Assembly (NCBI GenBank): GCA_032622095.1
Contig: CP136061.1
Location: forward strand, 132,810,087 to 132,874,086
Length of the DNA stretch: 64,000 bases
Source: Siphonodentalium dalli
Taxonomy: Eukaryota; Mollusca; Scaphopoda; Gadilida; Siphonodentaliidae
Direction of reading: 5' to 3'
Positions 1 through 11,958 of this stretch are shown one piece after another; position 1 is the stretch's first letter; every line of letters starts with the position of its first letter. The notes below the pieces were generated by a model that made no database searches, was not told the origin of the DNA, and saw nothing but the letters and a program-made list of their open reading frames with translations. Position numbers and translations under genes: made by a program.

Positions 1-920
1 ACACAGACAATACCGGTTCGTTGAGATTCCACGGATAGTTTCAGAGCGAGCTCATGTGATAACATTCAATTGGGATTCCCATGCAAATATCCATTACAGC
101 GCCAAAAAATTAATGCAGGTACAGCGCTGAAAGTAAAGAGTGACACACCCCCCCCCCATTTTCACCCAGAATTTACATAACAGTATATGTGTCTCAAACC
201 AAAGGTTGAACAAGTTCCTATATAACCTGTCACAATTTCAGCTTGTACACGCTTGAATTATAAAATTTTGGACCGTAATCCATGATTGGGGGAGGGGGCT
301 GGTTCTCGAAAGCTTCGAATAACTAAGGGATTTAGTTGAATGTCGGGATTATCTGGACATGAACGTACAATATGTTTATCTTAAATATTCCATAGGTGTA
401 AATTTTTCGTATTCATATATAACATCGGCCCCGTGTGGGTGTAATTGTCAATAAACTAAACTAATAAAACTTAAATAAGAGAGGAAAGGTGACGTAGTTT
501 GGAACTCGTAGAGCTAGACAACCCTTTTCCCCGAATGAAGACACACAGCAACACCACCTTCTGTAGTCTCACATTTAAAGCTGTAATACTATGTTAATAA
601 TTATATGAATAGCATAAATTGCTGAATATTAGATTAATCACTCGTAGCAAATGACTGTCAACTACAATATTTATAAGTCAGGAGTGGCTTCGTGGGTGGG
701 GGCAGGACTCAGGGTGCTGCATGCCCCCACCCCACCCCATCCGTCGATGAAATATGCAATGGTAAGTCCGGTGGCTTCCTGGATAATATAGCCCCCCCCC
801 CATGTTGGGGATCATAGCACATGCGTTGGGGAGATCCTGGTGGCATCACTGGTATAAAAATCAAGAAAAGACTTTCAATGATTTTAACAGAAAGTCCAAC
901 ATTTGGGTTATCGAGCGAAC
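1..920. other. No gene seen
   Basis: AT-rich sequence with stops in all frames. Homopolymer C10 tracts at 148-157 and 792-801 and C/G-rich patches near 700-740. No recognisable element. Confidence 0.5.
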
Positions 921-1011
921 AATTATTTAAGCGGCCTGAGTCATCATTTCGTGAGAATCCGGATTCAGAATCCGAATCCGATTACGGGGGCGGGGCTAAT
1001 TCCAGATTCTA
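921..1011 (+). repeat. Inverted copy A of a GAATCC-rich repeat
   Basis: Contains GATTCAGAATCCGAATCC and reads as the reverse complement of 2944-3000, including the flanking TCATCATTTCGTGAGAATCC part. The two copies lie about 1.9 kb apart in opposite orientation and may be ends or copies of one decayed element. Confidence 0.45.
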
Positions 1012-1099
1012 GATCAGATTTTGAAATCCACGTGGTCTCCGATACTACGTTTAATGTTCTCCCAGCGTCAAACATGACTCATGTATTTGACACAAGTAT

Positions 1100-2830
1100 C
1101 ATTTGTATCTTATATTTATAATGTTCATGTTTGTTGTGAAAGTCATGCTTTTCTTCTATGTGTATATACATGGCACCTAATTAGCTGCCAATCCGACTTA
1201 ATCGCATATTTTTTCCAAGTTAAACAGAGTTAAAGTGTGTTTATTGATGAGGGCAAGAATTTCTAACAGCTCTAGATCTCCCGAATCAAATTCCGAAGAC
1301 GTTGTGGAGAACACACGAAACTTGTCAGTTGTACATGAATGTGGCGACAGGGGTTGGTTGGGGTGCATCGACCCCCTCCCGAACTTTGGTACAATTTTCT
1401 TAGCTGTACGGTCATTCACACGTGAGGCATATCAGGATTCTTTTGACTAACTTTTCCAAATAACGATACCTACAAGCCAGAAAACGAAACAAAACAACCC
1501 CGATTTTAAACAAATACACATACAAACTTATGACTAACTCGGGGGAGGGGGTGACCGGTTGTCTGTATATATGTTCAACTTGTTTTGGTAGTCATGTTGC
1601 TTTGCCATTAAGTACTAATTATTTATTTTTCAGTGTAATAACATATGGGAGAGGGGGTACCCTTAAGTGAGTCAGTACTTGTCCTCCAATCCAATTGTCT
1701 GTATAAACATGTATGTGTTATATATCATGTTTTATCTAAATTGGACAAATAAATATGTTTAAACTAAACTTTGGTACATTTCCAGCAGTTGGATATTTCA
1801 TGCCTGACACAACATTAGTTGGACATTAATTTGACATCATATATAGGTTGGAATTGTTCTCATTGTTTGATTTTTCAACCAGTAAAAGTTGGTAATTTTC
1901 CAATCTTAGGGTGTGTCAGATTGGATATTTCCAAGGGGGTGCAAATGGAATTCTGCGAACCTGTGAGTTTGATGTTTTGTTCAAGGGGGGGGGGGTGCAG
2001 TTGGCCGGAAATTTGACGGAGCACTCCCACGGGAAACCTCTAGCCACGTCCCTTGAACTTGTACGTGTGGTTACTTGATCAATAAATTAACTGACAGTTC
2101 CACTATATAGTCATGAGATCCTAGAATAAGCTTTACAACTGTTGTGTTTGTAAGATTGGGAGATGCAGTTCACGTGCGATCACAAGACCACAACATTAGC
2201 TTCATGGGCAAAGCTTTATTTTCCAACTATTGTACAGCACGTTGGCCAAAAATTGCCTGTGTTCCTGCACTATACAGTGACTATTGTGCAAAACGACTGC
2301 ATTTAACGAAACAAAACATTTAAATATGAAATAGCTATAAGACTATATAGTACATATATACGTGTATCTGATAATCCATCGATATCATATAATCCTATTA
2401 TTTCTTGAATAAGAAGGAACATATAATAACGAACAAAGCAGATTCACGTGAATTCGGTCAATGGTGACGTATCCGCCGCATTTGAAATCGACATGCGTTC
2501 GGTCGGTATTTTATGGATAGATTTATGAAATGAACATGATATGATGAAAGTGACAATGAAATTGACAATGCTTTGCTTCAAGTTCGCCATCAACCGAAGC
2601 GCTCCCCCCAGCGTTGATATCAATAACATTATTATTTGTCTAATTTCAGTAATATTCTTCCCGTTTACACTCGATAACACAAATTTGTCTCCGCATTTAA
2701 AATTCTATGATAAAGATCGTTTATATTCTGCAATAATTTGTACACAAGGAATGGATTCTTATGTTTGATTGTGTTTTTAAACTCCGAGGTGGCGAAATCT
2801 CGGTTTGTTAACATTATGAACGTTTGAGTA
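1100..2830. other. No gene seen between the two GAATCC repeats
   Basis: AT-rich with G-runs (1985-1995 is G11) and short G-rich patches near 1540, 1650 and 1985. Open frames are short and without family resemblance. Confidence 0.4.
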
Positions 2831-2835
2831 CGTAA

Positions 2836-2860
2836 TCGGAATCGGAATCGGAATCTGGAT
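2836..2860 (+). repeat. Short GGAATC tandem repeat
   Basis: AATCGG/GAATC hexamers run four times in a row, next to the inverted repeat copy at 2944-3000. Confidence 0.5.
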
Positions 2861-2943
2861 TACCACGAGATTACGATTACGGTCTGTTCGTTTACTGATT
2901 CTGGTCTGTTCGTTTGCCGAACCACGTCGTACGGGGACTAATA

Positions 2944-3000
2944 TGTAATCTGATTCGGATTCTGAATCCAGATTCCCATCAAATAACGACTCTGACGACT
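2944..3000 (-). repeat. Inverted copy B of the GAATCC-rich repeat
   Basis: GATTCGGATTCTGAATCC followed by a diverged flank pairs with 921-989 in inverted orientation. Confidence 0.45.
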
Positions 3001-3171
3001 TCGTTCAGTCAACAGCTCTCTGCACGTTCAGAGCTTGGCTCACTGTGGTCAAACACAGCCGCAATGATTGGGTTGTCAGCGGGCACATATTACATGGTCT
3101 GTATGATCCATGTGAAACGACAAATACGCGACATTTACAGAGATTACATGCATGTGTGTATCCACCCTTAG

Positions 3172-3871
3172 CTGAAATTATCTGTGAATGTTACTAAATA
3201 TGACAAAAGTTATTGAGACTTCATGTCATGTACAGTACCAAGAACAGAAACACCCATTACAACTAGACATCGTTTTCGTGTATCTTATGTCCAACGTTGA
3301 AGTATCACAACATAACTATCATTTACCAGTGCATGTTAGGTAATACACACAAGTTCAATTTGAGTTACTGGCCACTCAGTCCTCCATACATAGTTCTTCG
3401 AAATGACTGCTCACAATTTGCCAACACACAAGTGACATTCTGAAGTATTTTTGTTCTTAATTAAATAGTCATTGGACCCTTTCACTAGTTAAAATCATGT
3501 ACGTTTATGGCAGTTATTCATTTTGCAATCAATTTGTACACTTGCTGACAATGCTGGTCACAGAAATTCCCTTCAAAAATGTTACCAGTCATCTTTTTGT
3601 CATTTGTATAATTGTTATATAATATGCACGATGTGGTCTATATATAGAAAATATTCCTTTATGTTGCTTACTTACTTAAACTATTTATTAGTTTCCTGTG
3701 TATGTGCATCAAAACTTTCCATATTCGATATACAACCTGTTTTCGTGAAAATGCTCACGTAATGGACTTATAATAGGATTAGTTTTAGGTTCATACTGTG
3801 ATTCAGTGGAATAGCCTGATTTTGATCTATAGCGAATTGAAATAAGAGTCACTTTATTGCCATTATCGACT
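3172..3871. other. No feature recognised
   Basis: AT-rich single-copy-looking sequence up to the MITE at 3872. No frame resembles a known protein. Confidence 0.4.
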
Positions 3872-4300
3872 CATATGTGACCCGCCATATCAAATCCAGT
3901 AGGAAGTCGGGATTTTGTTTACCCTGTGCCAATGCATTATCTTATATATGCGAGTCAACCATAGGTCGCCTCGCATATATAAGAGAATGCATTGGCCTAA
4001 CAATTTTTTACAATTTTAATAATTTGTTATTGTATTCTTCCACCCATGCAGAACCCCAGACAAACATGAGCAGACGACACTCTTCTATGTACTTCTATAT
4101 ATGTGTGGGGCTCCCTGCAGGGTAATGGGTGTTTTTTTTTATTTTATGTCCTAAAAATTGTAAGAAACATTTATTTAAAAACATGATAAAAATTTGTTAA
4201 GCCAATGCATTCTCTTATATATGCGAGGCGACCTATGGTCGACTCGCATATATAAGAGAATGCATTGGCACAGGGTAAAACAAAATGCATTGGCACAGTA
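3872..4300. mobile_element. Hairpin MITE, ATATGTGACCCGCC-ended, right end truncated
   Basis: The left end reads CATATGTGACCCGCC. Inside are two long hairpins made of the module GCATTCTCTTATATATGCGAG with its complement, one near 3925-3995 and one near 4200-4268. They flank a core (CAGACAAACATGAGCAGACG). The same design is complete at 5653-6121. Here the right terminal repeat is missing and ends in a repeated fragment (ATGCATTGGCACAG). No coding capacity; non-autonomous. Confidence 0.8.
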
Positions 4301-4985
4301 TAAGTTCATTATGGGCGGAAAATAACACGAATAAACCAAACACGATTAACCAGATGTATGCTCTTTTAAAAATGTGTTTTAGTCGTGGCCCGCGCAATAA
4401 AACGGAATAAGGATATAAGTATACTATATATCTGCTTATTTCAGATTAAAATAAACCAATATGAACCTTTGTGAATATGACAGGTCGATTATGAACCTAT
4501 GAGGATGCGTTGGGAGTTAGTCTATGTGTGGAAACGCCTAAACTTGTGTAACTAGTCCTGAAGTAACGTAAGATGCATTTTGGGTTTCTGCTGCATCGAC
4601 GAAGCGTGAAAAGTGAGGAAATATGTTTTACTATCTGATTTACCCGACTTCGTCCGGGCTATTTAGGGATTTCTTTATGGTCGACTCGTCTGGGCAGAAC
4701 AATACTGAGCAAAAAAAAGTATTAGGAGAAAGAAAAACAATATTGAGAAAACTATTGACAATGAGAGATTGATCTACTAATTCAAAGTGACAACGTTGAA
4801 CAATACCGAGCGAACAACGTTGCAACGTATTAGGAGAAAGAAAAAACTATTGTTCGATCGGTCCAGAAACATGCCTATATGAGCGAGGTCAAGAACACGG
4901 TCGCACGTGAAATTGCACCCGCCCATATTGTTCCCGGGATCAAAGTAGGCCTATAATATGCACGATGTTTTAGAGTCTATATCAC

Positions 4986-5060
4986 ACATACATACATACA
5001 TACATACATACATGCATACATACATACATGCAGACATACATGCAGACATACAGACAGACA
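4986..5060 (+). repeat. CATA/CAGA microsatellite
   Basis: Tandem CATA units with interspersed CATG and CAGA, about 75 bp. Confidence 0.9.
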
Positions 5061-5144
5061 GAAGTTCCAAAATATATAACAGATTATAGAAAATTACGGA
5101 ACATTACCGAAACGTTGATCGTTGTATGTATCTCTTAGAAGCTA

Positions 5145-5194
5145 CAGTGAATTCAATTATTTCACTGTAGCATTCGTTATTTCACTGTAGCTTG
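5145..5194. repeat. Short hairpin with a duplicated right arm
   Basis: GCTACAGTGAA pairs with TTCACTGTAGC, and the TTATTTCACTGTAGC arm occurs twice in tandem. Confidence 0.6.
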
Positions 5195-5652
5195 GCGGCG
5201 GTTTACGTGAACGCGATTCAATACGCCCGGTAATACCGGACTCTATAATCTGAGCGTAAACACTGACAGGTGCTCTTTAATTAATTAGCGTTAATAGTTT
5301 AATTAGGTCAGAATCCATATAAGGCGCGAATAATAACAAGATTACTTATACTGTTTGTTTGAACACGAGCATCTCTTTCTCTCTGGAAAGACTCATGAAA
5401 ATTTTAGATTTCTTTCCAGATCGACACTCGCGAGATATATCAGTATTAAAACAAAACCTGTAGGTATTCTCTATATTATGGTATTCTAAGAGTTCCCCTT
5501 TTCACGATTCTATCCTGAGCAATTTTATTATTACCATTATTTTATTCAACTCGACAATGACCTGGCTGTAAATTTTCAATTTCCGAATTTTTCATATTTG
5601 GGGTTTTCACCCTTCATCTCCAAACTAGTGGATTCATATACCATTTCTTTAC

Positions 5653-6121
5653 TATATGTGACCCGGCATATCAAATCCAGTCGTAAGTCGGGATTTTTTT
5701 TACCCTGTGCCAATGCATTCTCTTATATATGCGAGTCGACCATAGGTCGCCTCGCATATATAAAAGAATGCATTGGCCTAACAATTTTTTACAATTTTAA
5801 TAATTTTTTCTTGTATTCTTTAACAATTTTATAATTTCACCCATACAGAGCTCCAGACAAACATGGGCAGACGACACTCTTCTATATGCTTCTATATATG
5901 TGTGGGGCTCCCTGCAGGGTAATGGATGTTTTTTATTTTATGTCCTAAAAATTGTAAGAAACATTTTTTTTTTTTTTAAATGATAAAAAATTGTTAGGCC
6001 AATGCATTCTCTTATATATGCGAGGCGACCTATGGTCGCTCGCATATATAAGAGAATGCATTGGCACAGGGTAAAAAAAATCCCGACTTACGACTGGATT
6101 TGATATGGCGGGTCACATATA
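5653..6121. mobile_element. Complete hairpin MITE, TATATGTGACCCGSC terminal repeats
   Basis: Terminal inverted repeats of about 55 bp start TATATGTGACCC on the left and end GGGTCACATATA on the right, and include AAATCCAGTCGTAAGTCGGG. Two internal hairpins (5710-5776 and 5998-6063) are built from the GCATTCTCTTATATATGCGAG module. The 469-bp element has no coding frame. The internal hairpin module is shared with the TTAA-flanked family described at 7801, although the ends differ. Confidence 0.88.
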
Positions 6122-6159
6122 CTCGTTGACAAGTAGCTGACTTAGGAAATATTCAAATA

Positions 6160-6320
6160 AGTCCAATAAACGGCCAAAGGAGACATAGAACGTATTAACT
6201 CAACAAGTATTATCTTTTCATCTGTCTGTTGTTTGCTCATTTTTACTGAACATCCCTCCAAACTAATAATAGACCATTCCAATATTTACTTGGTTGGAGA
6301 ATCAATTTAGCAAAGAAAAG
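6160..6320 (-). mobile_element. Partial copy of the TATACTAAATG MITE family
   Basis: Reverse-oriented similarity to 52138-52402 (GACCATTCCA, TCTGTTGTTTGCT). Ends are not preserved. Confidence 0.4.
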
Positions 6321-6559
6321 GTTGAAATTACTTAGTTAATCCACGTAAGCATTGGTTTATGATTTGGGAAATGATACGGTTTGTGTAATTGAACACACTT
6401 CTCATATGAGTAGTTTCCAAAGATCAATTTAAACTAATAATAAACAAATGAGTGCATTACATAATATACCAAAAATCAGCTTCCGATTTGAATATGTTTT
6501 TTTCTTTGTTGTTCTCAAGAAATTATCTAGAGCTCAATATAATTTAGTGACGTCAAAGT

Positions 6560-6797
6560 TTAACACTTTCTATACTAAATGAATTCTCCCATTCAGTTAT
6601 AAAATTCTACATTGGAATGGCCTATTATTCATTTGGAGAGATTTTCAGGTGATAAACGGAGACGACAGATGGGGGAAAAGCTCATAAAAATGCATAAGGA
6701 TACATATTCATTGGTGGGAAATGTTCAGGTACTAACTTATTATCTGAATATTTCCTCAGGGAACTACTCAATGAGTATTTAGTATAGAAAGTTTTAA
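6560..6797 (+). mobile_element. TTAA-flanked MITE, CACTTTCTATACTAAATG ends
   Basis: Bounded by TTAA on both sides. The left end reads ACTTTCTATACTAAATG and the right end TTTAGTATAGAAAGTTTTAA, an inverted repeat of about 18 bp. Relatives occur at 46062-46280, 52138-52402 and 58346-58552, and fragments at 33200-33400 and 37738-37935. TTAA targets and short inverted ends are typical of piggyBac-mobilised MITEs. Confidence 0.75.
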
Positions 6798-7740
6798 GCT
6801 GGATACGTGTATTACTGGTCATACGTGTATATATGGCAAATGTTGGCATTGCTTAGTTCCTTCGCACCTGACCGCAATACCAGCCTCTACTCCCAATTTG
6901 CTTCGTCATATGATTGTAATCTGACCAGCGTGCGTTTTATTTTATTTCTGTTTCCAAGCTCCTCGCGGGTGAAAGATGACAAAATTTGATAATAATGATG
7001 CCAAATTTCGATGTAAAATGATTAGAATACCACGCCTTGCCCTTAAAGTCAACTTTGATATCATTATGTTAACTCCCATATGAAACAAAGATTTTCACTT
7101 CTGAATCATATTAAATTCCTGTGGCTCGTTTAATGATACACATAAACTTTTATTTCTTGATTTTAAAAGGGAGTAACATTTTCGATTGTGGACTTCCGAT
7201 TAACGAGAATGATCGTTTGTGGTCACATAAATTTACAAATCTCACGAGATGCGATGGGTGTTGACTGATCACATTTCATTCTCGACTACCTTATCTCTGA
7301 CGCAAGATCGGGAAAACAGGTGAAAGGCTATAATTATAAGGTTATTAAGATTACAGTGCTATTATTTCATATTTGACTACTCTCTCAAAATTATTATTAT
7401 GTACCCCCGGGTCCATTAAGGAATTTAAGGAAAAGATATACCATCTTCAATGATATTTAAATCATATATAATACCTATCAATTGCATGGTGTCTAATTTT
7501 GAGAATAATATTCCACAACGTGATTTTTTCAATTTAATATCAATCCCATCATAAAATCGTAGAAAGGAGGCGGTTAATTATAAACAAATGCATTTTAATG
7601 CCCAATATTTATTTTTGAACCTTTTGGACCAACGCCTGTAGTTAGATCCAATATATGCACTGCTGTTTTATACCACCACGTGTCGAAGAAACGTTTGGGG
7701 GGAGGGTACACACTAGACTGACTTTGACTGTCATATATTT
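6798..7740. other. No feature recognised
   Basis: AT-rich sequence without a supported gene or clear repeat. Confidence 0.4.
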
Positions 7741-7800
7741 CAGCCATGGGTTATCAGATCTGAATGAAATGTTGTTTGGAGGTTCGAGATCAGGAGTACT
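7741..7800 (+). repeat. Direct repeat copy 1
   Basis: ATCTGAATGAAATGTTGTTTG and flanks match 8175-8238 in the same orientation. A TTAA MITE inserted exactly where this copy stops (7801). Confidence 0.5.
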
Positions 7801-8068
7801 TTAACCCTTCCATGACTAGAGCTTCCTGAATTTTTTTTCGAAAACCCTGTGCCAATGCATTCTTTTATATATATGCGAGTCTCCCACAAGGAGTCTCGCA
7901 TATATAAGAGAATGCATTGGCCTAACAATGTTTACCATGACATTGTAAACCAGTGCATTCTGTTATATATGCGAGGCTCCCTTTTTATGGGAGACTCGCA
8001 TGTATAATAGAATGCACTGGCACAGGATATTTAATGCTGCACCAGCGCAGTTCCCGTCATTCAAGTTA
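7801..8068 (+). mobile_element. TTAA-flanked two-hairpin MITE (CCCTTYCATGAC ends)
   Basis: TTAA precedes CCCTTCCATGACTAGAGC and follows the decayed right end. Two long hairpins carry the module GCATTCTNTTATATATGCGAG with its complement, separated by an ACCATGACATTGTAA spacer, and the right part holds AATGCTGCACCAGCGCAG. The window contains at least seven copies or parts: 8487, 38637, 42762, 45066, 47272 and 49335 besides this one. No coding frame. Confidence 0.85.
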
Positions 8069-8174
8069 ATAACATGAAAGGGGGCCCGTTGGCGTTGTTA
8101 TAATATTGTCCGTTTATACAGGTTTATAGAGTATTCTTTTCTGGAAATAAAGGTTGTCCGTCCATGCAGATAAT

Positions 8175-8238
8175 TCAGCTGTGGATTATCGTATCTGAAT
8201 GAAATTTGTTATGGACGTTTGTCATCAGGAGTGGCTTT
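8175..8238 (+). repeat. Direct repeat copy 2
   Basis: Second copy of the 7741-7800 sequence, continuing into non-repeated DNA. Together with copy 1 it suggests a local duplication before the MITE at 7801 inserted. Confidence 0.5.
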
Positions 8239-8486
8239 CTGTCTGTCGACGTAGATATCAGTCATATGATTTATTTGATCCCAGTTAAATTTGGCGTGGT
8301 CGTTCGCCATCACGGGAGTAGCTTCAAACGGGTGCTCAATGACGTCGTTGGCATTTTCCATTCTAGAGTTACCACTGATTATCTCAGCCACGGTTGTAAT
8401 AATGACATGCAACGCAATACATGCCATAATTTAAAATTAGTACCTTTCTAAAAAAAAAACAGTACATGTGTATAAATCATCTCAGC

Positions 8487-8668
8487 AGCCCTCGCATATA
8501 TAAGAAAATATATTGGCCTATATAACAACATTTACTTTGACCTTGTAAGCCAGTGCATTCTCTTATATATATACGAGGCTCCCTGTGGAAGACTCGCATA
8601 TATAAGATATGCACTGGCACAGGATCTGTAATGCTGCACCAGCGCATCTCCCGTCAATAAAGTGTTAA
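8487..8668 (+). mobile_element. Two-hairpin TTAA MITE, left end truncated
   Basis: Starts inside the first hairpin (CTCGCATATATAAG), keeps the second hairpin and the CTGCACCAGCGCA right part, and ends near TTAA at 8665. Confidence 0.75.
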
Positions 8669-8669
8669 A

Positions 8670-9523
8670 CGACTGAAAAAGTTATAAATAGCATCATACA
8701 AAATATACCATGCATAACTGATGGCGATTTAGCGCTTCCCCCTGCAAGGATTTTGTGAGAATATCTGCGTTTTCCTTGAAAAATCGTTGCATCGCTCCCA
8801 GAGAAATACATTGTACCTGTGAAACTAAGATGGTGTACATATGTAACGAACCGAGGGAGTGTAAAAGGCTTGACGAACTATACGAAGGATCTTAAAGCAT
8901 TCTTAACGATTGTGTCAGATAAAAAATATGGATTTTGCTCGCAGGGATGCGCCCTCAACAAGTGTCAATAGACGACCAAGACGTTGCCTGACAATAGCGC
9001 TGATCAATTTAGTAATATTTATCGGGTATTTCTCGCAAATTACTTTCTCCTTGGCACATGGCATCACACGTCTGATCTACCGACAAACAGCGAACTAAAA
9101 GGCATATTGACTTCTTAACATATGTTGCTTCAAAAATCAATGGATGCGTATGATAACCCCTCATTGAGACCCTTCCGAAGTGTGCAGCTATTTGGTTTCT
9201 AATTAAAATCGAGTTGAGACCACAAAAGAACGTTTACATATCCTACATTTCCCACCTTAATTAAGCTTCAGGTTTTTGTGCAGTTTTCGGACTCCCCCGT
9301 AGGATGCGTAAAGGTGAATTCTTTAGACACGTGGTCTTTCAGGGTTTCTGTCTGTTGACACGCGAGTCTTATTTGTTTCAAAACATTGGGGAAAGTGCGT
9401 ACTAGTACAGCATCGTCAATCCGCCACTTTCAAAGAAATCCGCGATGAAGAAATCTCACTAAAGATGACCCATCCGAGCAGACACCATCAAATTATTATT
9501 TGTACGTTTTTTTCTATACCAGA
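8670..9523. other. No supported feature
   Basis: Single-copy-looking sequence. A 62-codon open frame (8910-9098) with one hydrophobic stretch is present but unsupported. Confidence 0.4.
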
Positions 9524-10305
9524 AAACAATATGATGGAACTAGATCATGCCATGAATCGCCCGTAGATATCATATTTCATCAGTACAAAACCTGGGAACT
9601 TTTTGAAGTTTTGACAGGGAACCTTATAAAATCTATAAAAAAAAATAGCACAAGGAATATATTTCTTTGTTATTATCTGTTTCTTTATAACGTAATTGAC
9701 TATAGGTGAAGGAAGGTCCCAACTCGATATTTCACGATTTAAGTGACTTTGTGGGCGATTTTTCTTTGCTTTTCTTACAATTATGGAATTTTTCCTGGTT
9801 AATTAATTAAATATTTATTGCGATATCGACCGATACATGGAACCATATGTTTCAGGAAGCAGAACTAACACTTTCGTACCGGACAAATTCATACCACAGA
9901 GCCAAATGAAACACGATCACAACATACATTAGTATATTAACATATTAGGATATAGATATCCCCATAGCATATATAGCACCAGATACATGTATATAATGTA
10001 TATATATATTCTTTTGTAAATACTTCTTTCTCTGTACTTCTCTATATGTTCATGCGAATTATGAGAATAAATCATCACCACTGCTCTCAAACGTCGCAGA
10101 AAAGCATGCAAGTTCGAGATGGAACCTTCATATATGGTGAAGTACACTATAAAGGAACAGATAATCATCAAGAAATATATTCCTCATATTATTTTTTTGA
10201 CTTGATAAGGTTCCCTGTCAAAACTTCCAAGGTTTTATACTGGTGGAATATGATCTCCACGGACGTTAGCCAGAGTATAGATTCATGGCATGATCTACGT
10301 ATGTT
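9524..10305. repeat. Inverted repeat, arms about 185 bp, spacer about 410 bp
   Basis: 9524-9712 and 10123-10305 are diverged reverse complements. Shared stretches include TAGATCATGCCATGAATC and TTTTGACAGGGAACCTTAT. The arms have small gaps and mismatches, so the structure is old. Probably a foldback-type element; no transposase. Confidence 0.7.
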
Positions 10306-10360
10306 GTTTGGTGGCGATATCAACTTTGCAAATGGTGCTGTTTTCAGATGTTTTTATATG

Positions 10361-10722
10361 CTTTAAAGACATATTATGGACTTGTTCGGGTGCGAGAAAC
10401 TGATAAGTTAGTACTCAAACGCTATGCCAACTGTGGGAATGTAGCATCACCGAAAATCTTAAAGAAATCGACCATACCACTCCATAGATATTATCCTCTG
10501 AACTACGCTTAATTGTAAATATTTACATCTCGATTCGGGACGCGACAATCGGCGATAAGCTAACGCAAATTATTTCGCCATCGAGAGTCATTGCATTTAA
10601 TTAATATATCAGAACGAGGGTGTGTGCACTGTAAATTTGTATTAATATTCGTAAAAATAATATTTTGATCAAGAATATTCTCCATTTTTATTCGATCAAC
10701 CAACCGGAGTGTTTAACATCAC
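10361..10722 (+). repeat. Dispersed repeat, second copy at 46277-46645
   Basis: About 360 bp align collinearly with 46277-46645 (GACATATTA..GACTTGTTC, CGCTATGCCAACTG, AATTGTAAATATTTAC, GATAAGCTAACG, GGAGTGTTT). No coding frame; origin unknown. Confidence 0.7.
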
Positions 10723-10984
10723 TTTAATTGTCAACGCTGCGAATTTCATGTTGTTGGTGAGTTGAAGAGAGTCCGATGATAAAGAGGGCTTTTGGTTTCC
10801 TACATGTCCGTTAACGGCGAACATAAAACGACGTGACTCATTTGAATATTCAAATCACGTATATATAGGCACATACGTAATTGTGGCAGTATATGGACAT
10901 ATTAGGTCAGCAAATATACACTAAATATTGTTATACAAACTTCAAAATTTCTTCACAAAAACCTCACCGAAGTAAAGGCCAGGT

Positions 10985-11070
10985 TATAGAGGATTATTAC
11001 GCCACCTAGTGTGGTGTTACTTGCATTTGGTTTTTTTATATCGCATGGAGTACAGGGCGAATGTATTCTT
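10985..11070 (+). repeat. Repeat head GATTATTACGCCACCT
   Basis: ATTACGCCACCTAGTGTGGTGT and ACAGGGCGAATGTATTCTTGG resemble 13284-13365 in the same order, so both are copies of one repeat family. Confidence 0.5.
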
Positions 11071-11542
11071 GGAGATTGTTTGTACCTTACTCAATCGTAC
11101 CGATATAATCACGTAGATGCCGAAATTGTAAAGTTAACGCCAGCGGTGTATAATACGTTTATGAAAATATGATAAATCCTATCGATAGAGTCAGGACAGG
11201 CTCAAATTGTAAACTTAAAGTCACCGGTGTAATAATATGTTGTTGAAAATATAAATAATCTGATAGCCTGAAAATATTGTATAACCTATTGGGAGCCCAT
11301 AATAAATGGGAATAACCTATTGGGAGCCCCTTCTGTATTTTATGGAGATTGTTTGTACCTTACTGAATCGTACCGATATAATCACGTAGATGCCGAAGTT
11401 GTAAAGTTAACGCCACTGGTGTATAATATGTTTATGATAAATCGTATCGATAGAGTGAGGACAGGCTCAAATTGTAAACTTAAAGTCGAAAATATAAATA
11501 ATCTGATAGCCTGAAAACATTGTATAACCTGTTGGGAGCCCC
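11071..11542 (+). repeat. Tandem duplication, 273-bp offset
   Basis: GGAGATTGTTTGTACCTTAC starts at 11071 and 11344. The copies share CGTACCGATATAATCACGTA, GACAGGCTCAAATTGTAAAC and a CCTNTTGGGAGCCC tail, and the second lacks a stretch near its end. High identity suggests a recent duplication. Confidence 0.85.
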
Positions 11543-11872
11543 CTGGTGTAGTGAACTGAATTATGGGTAATTTTAATTGGAGTGCGCATGTCTGTTTTTT
11601 TTGTAGTAACGGCCATCTTTTATTTTCTGCATGCGCAGTCTATATGCGTTCTTTTGGGGAAATTCGCTATTTTGGTTAAGTGAAACAATGGTATGAGTTC
11701 AATGTTTGTTTGTATATAAGAAAGTATATTGAATTTTGGAGGCCGACAATTGTATCTATTTGAAGATTAAAAGTTGCTTGTGTGTATTTAGCTGTGCATG
11801 GTTCGTTAATTAGGCCAGCCTATTGTCATATTAGAACGTCTCCAATAACATACAACCTCTCTGCAGTTAACA

Positions 11873-11940
11873 TTGTGAATTTGGCAACAGTCCAAGCAGG
11901 CCCTCTAATGGAGCACTGTGAATTTGGCAACAGTCCAAGA
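11873..11940 (+). repeat. Short tandem repeat TGTGAATTTGGCAACAGTCC
   Basis: The 24-bp sequence ending ACAGTCCAAG occurs twice, 44 bp apart. Confidence 0.7.
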
Positions 11941-11958
11941 CACGTGGGGTATATATAG

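Noticed and set aside
8209-8451. Overlapping plus (81) and minus (72) codon frames
   Set aside because: They occupy the duplicated 8175-8238 segment and its flank; neither shows a domain or conserved frame.
8910-9098. 62-codon plus frame with a hydrophobic segment, possibly a small membrane protein
   Set aside because: No homology I recognise, no clear splice sites or regulatory context, and length within chance for this window.
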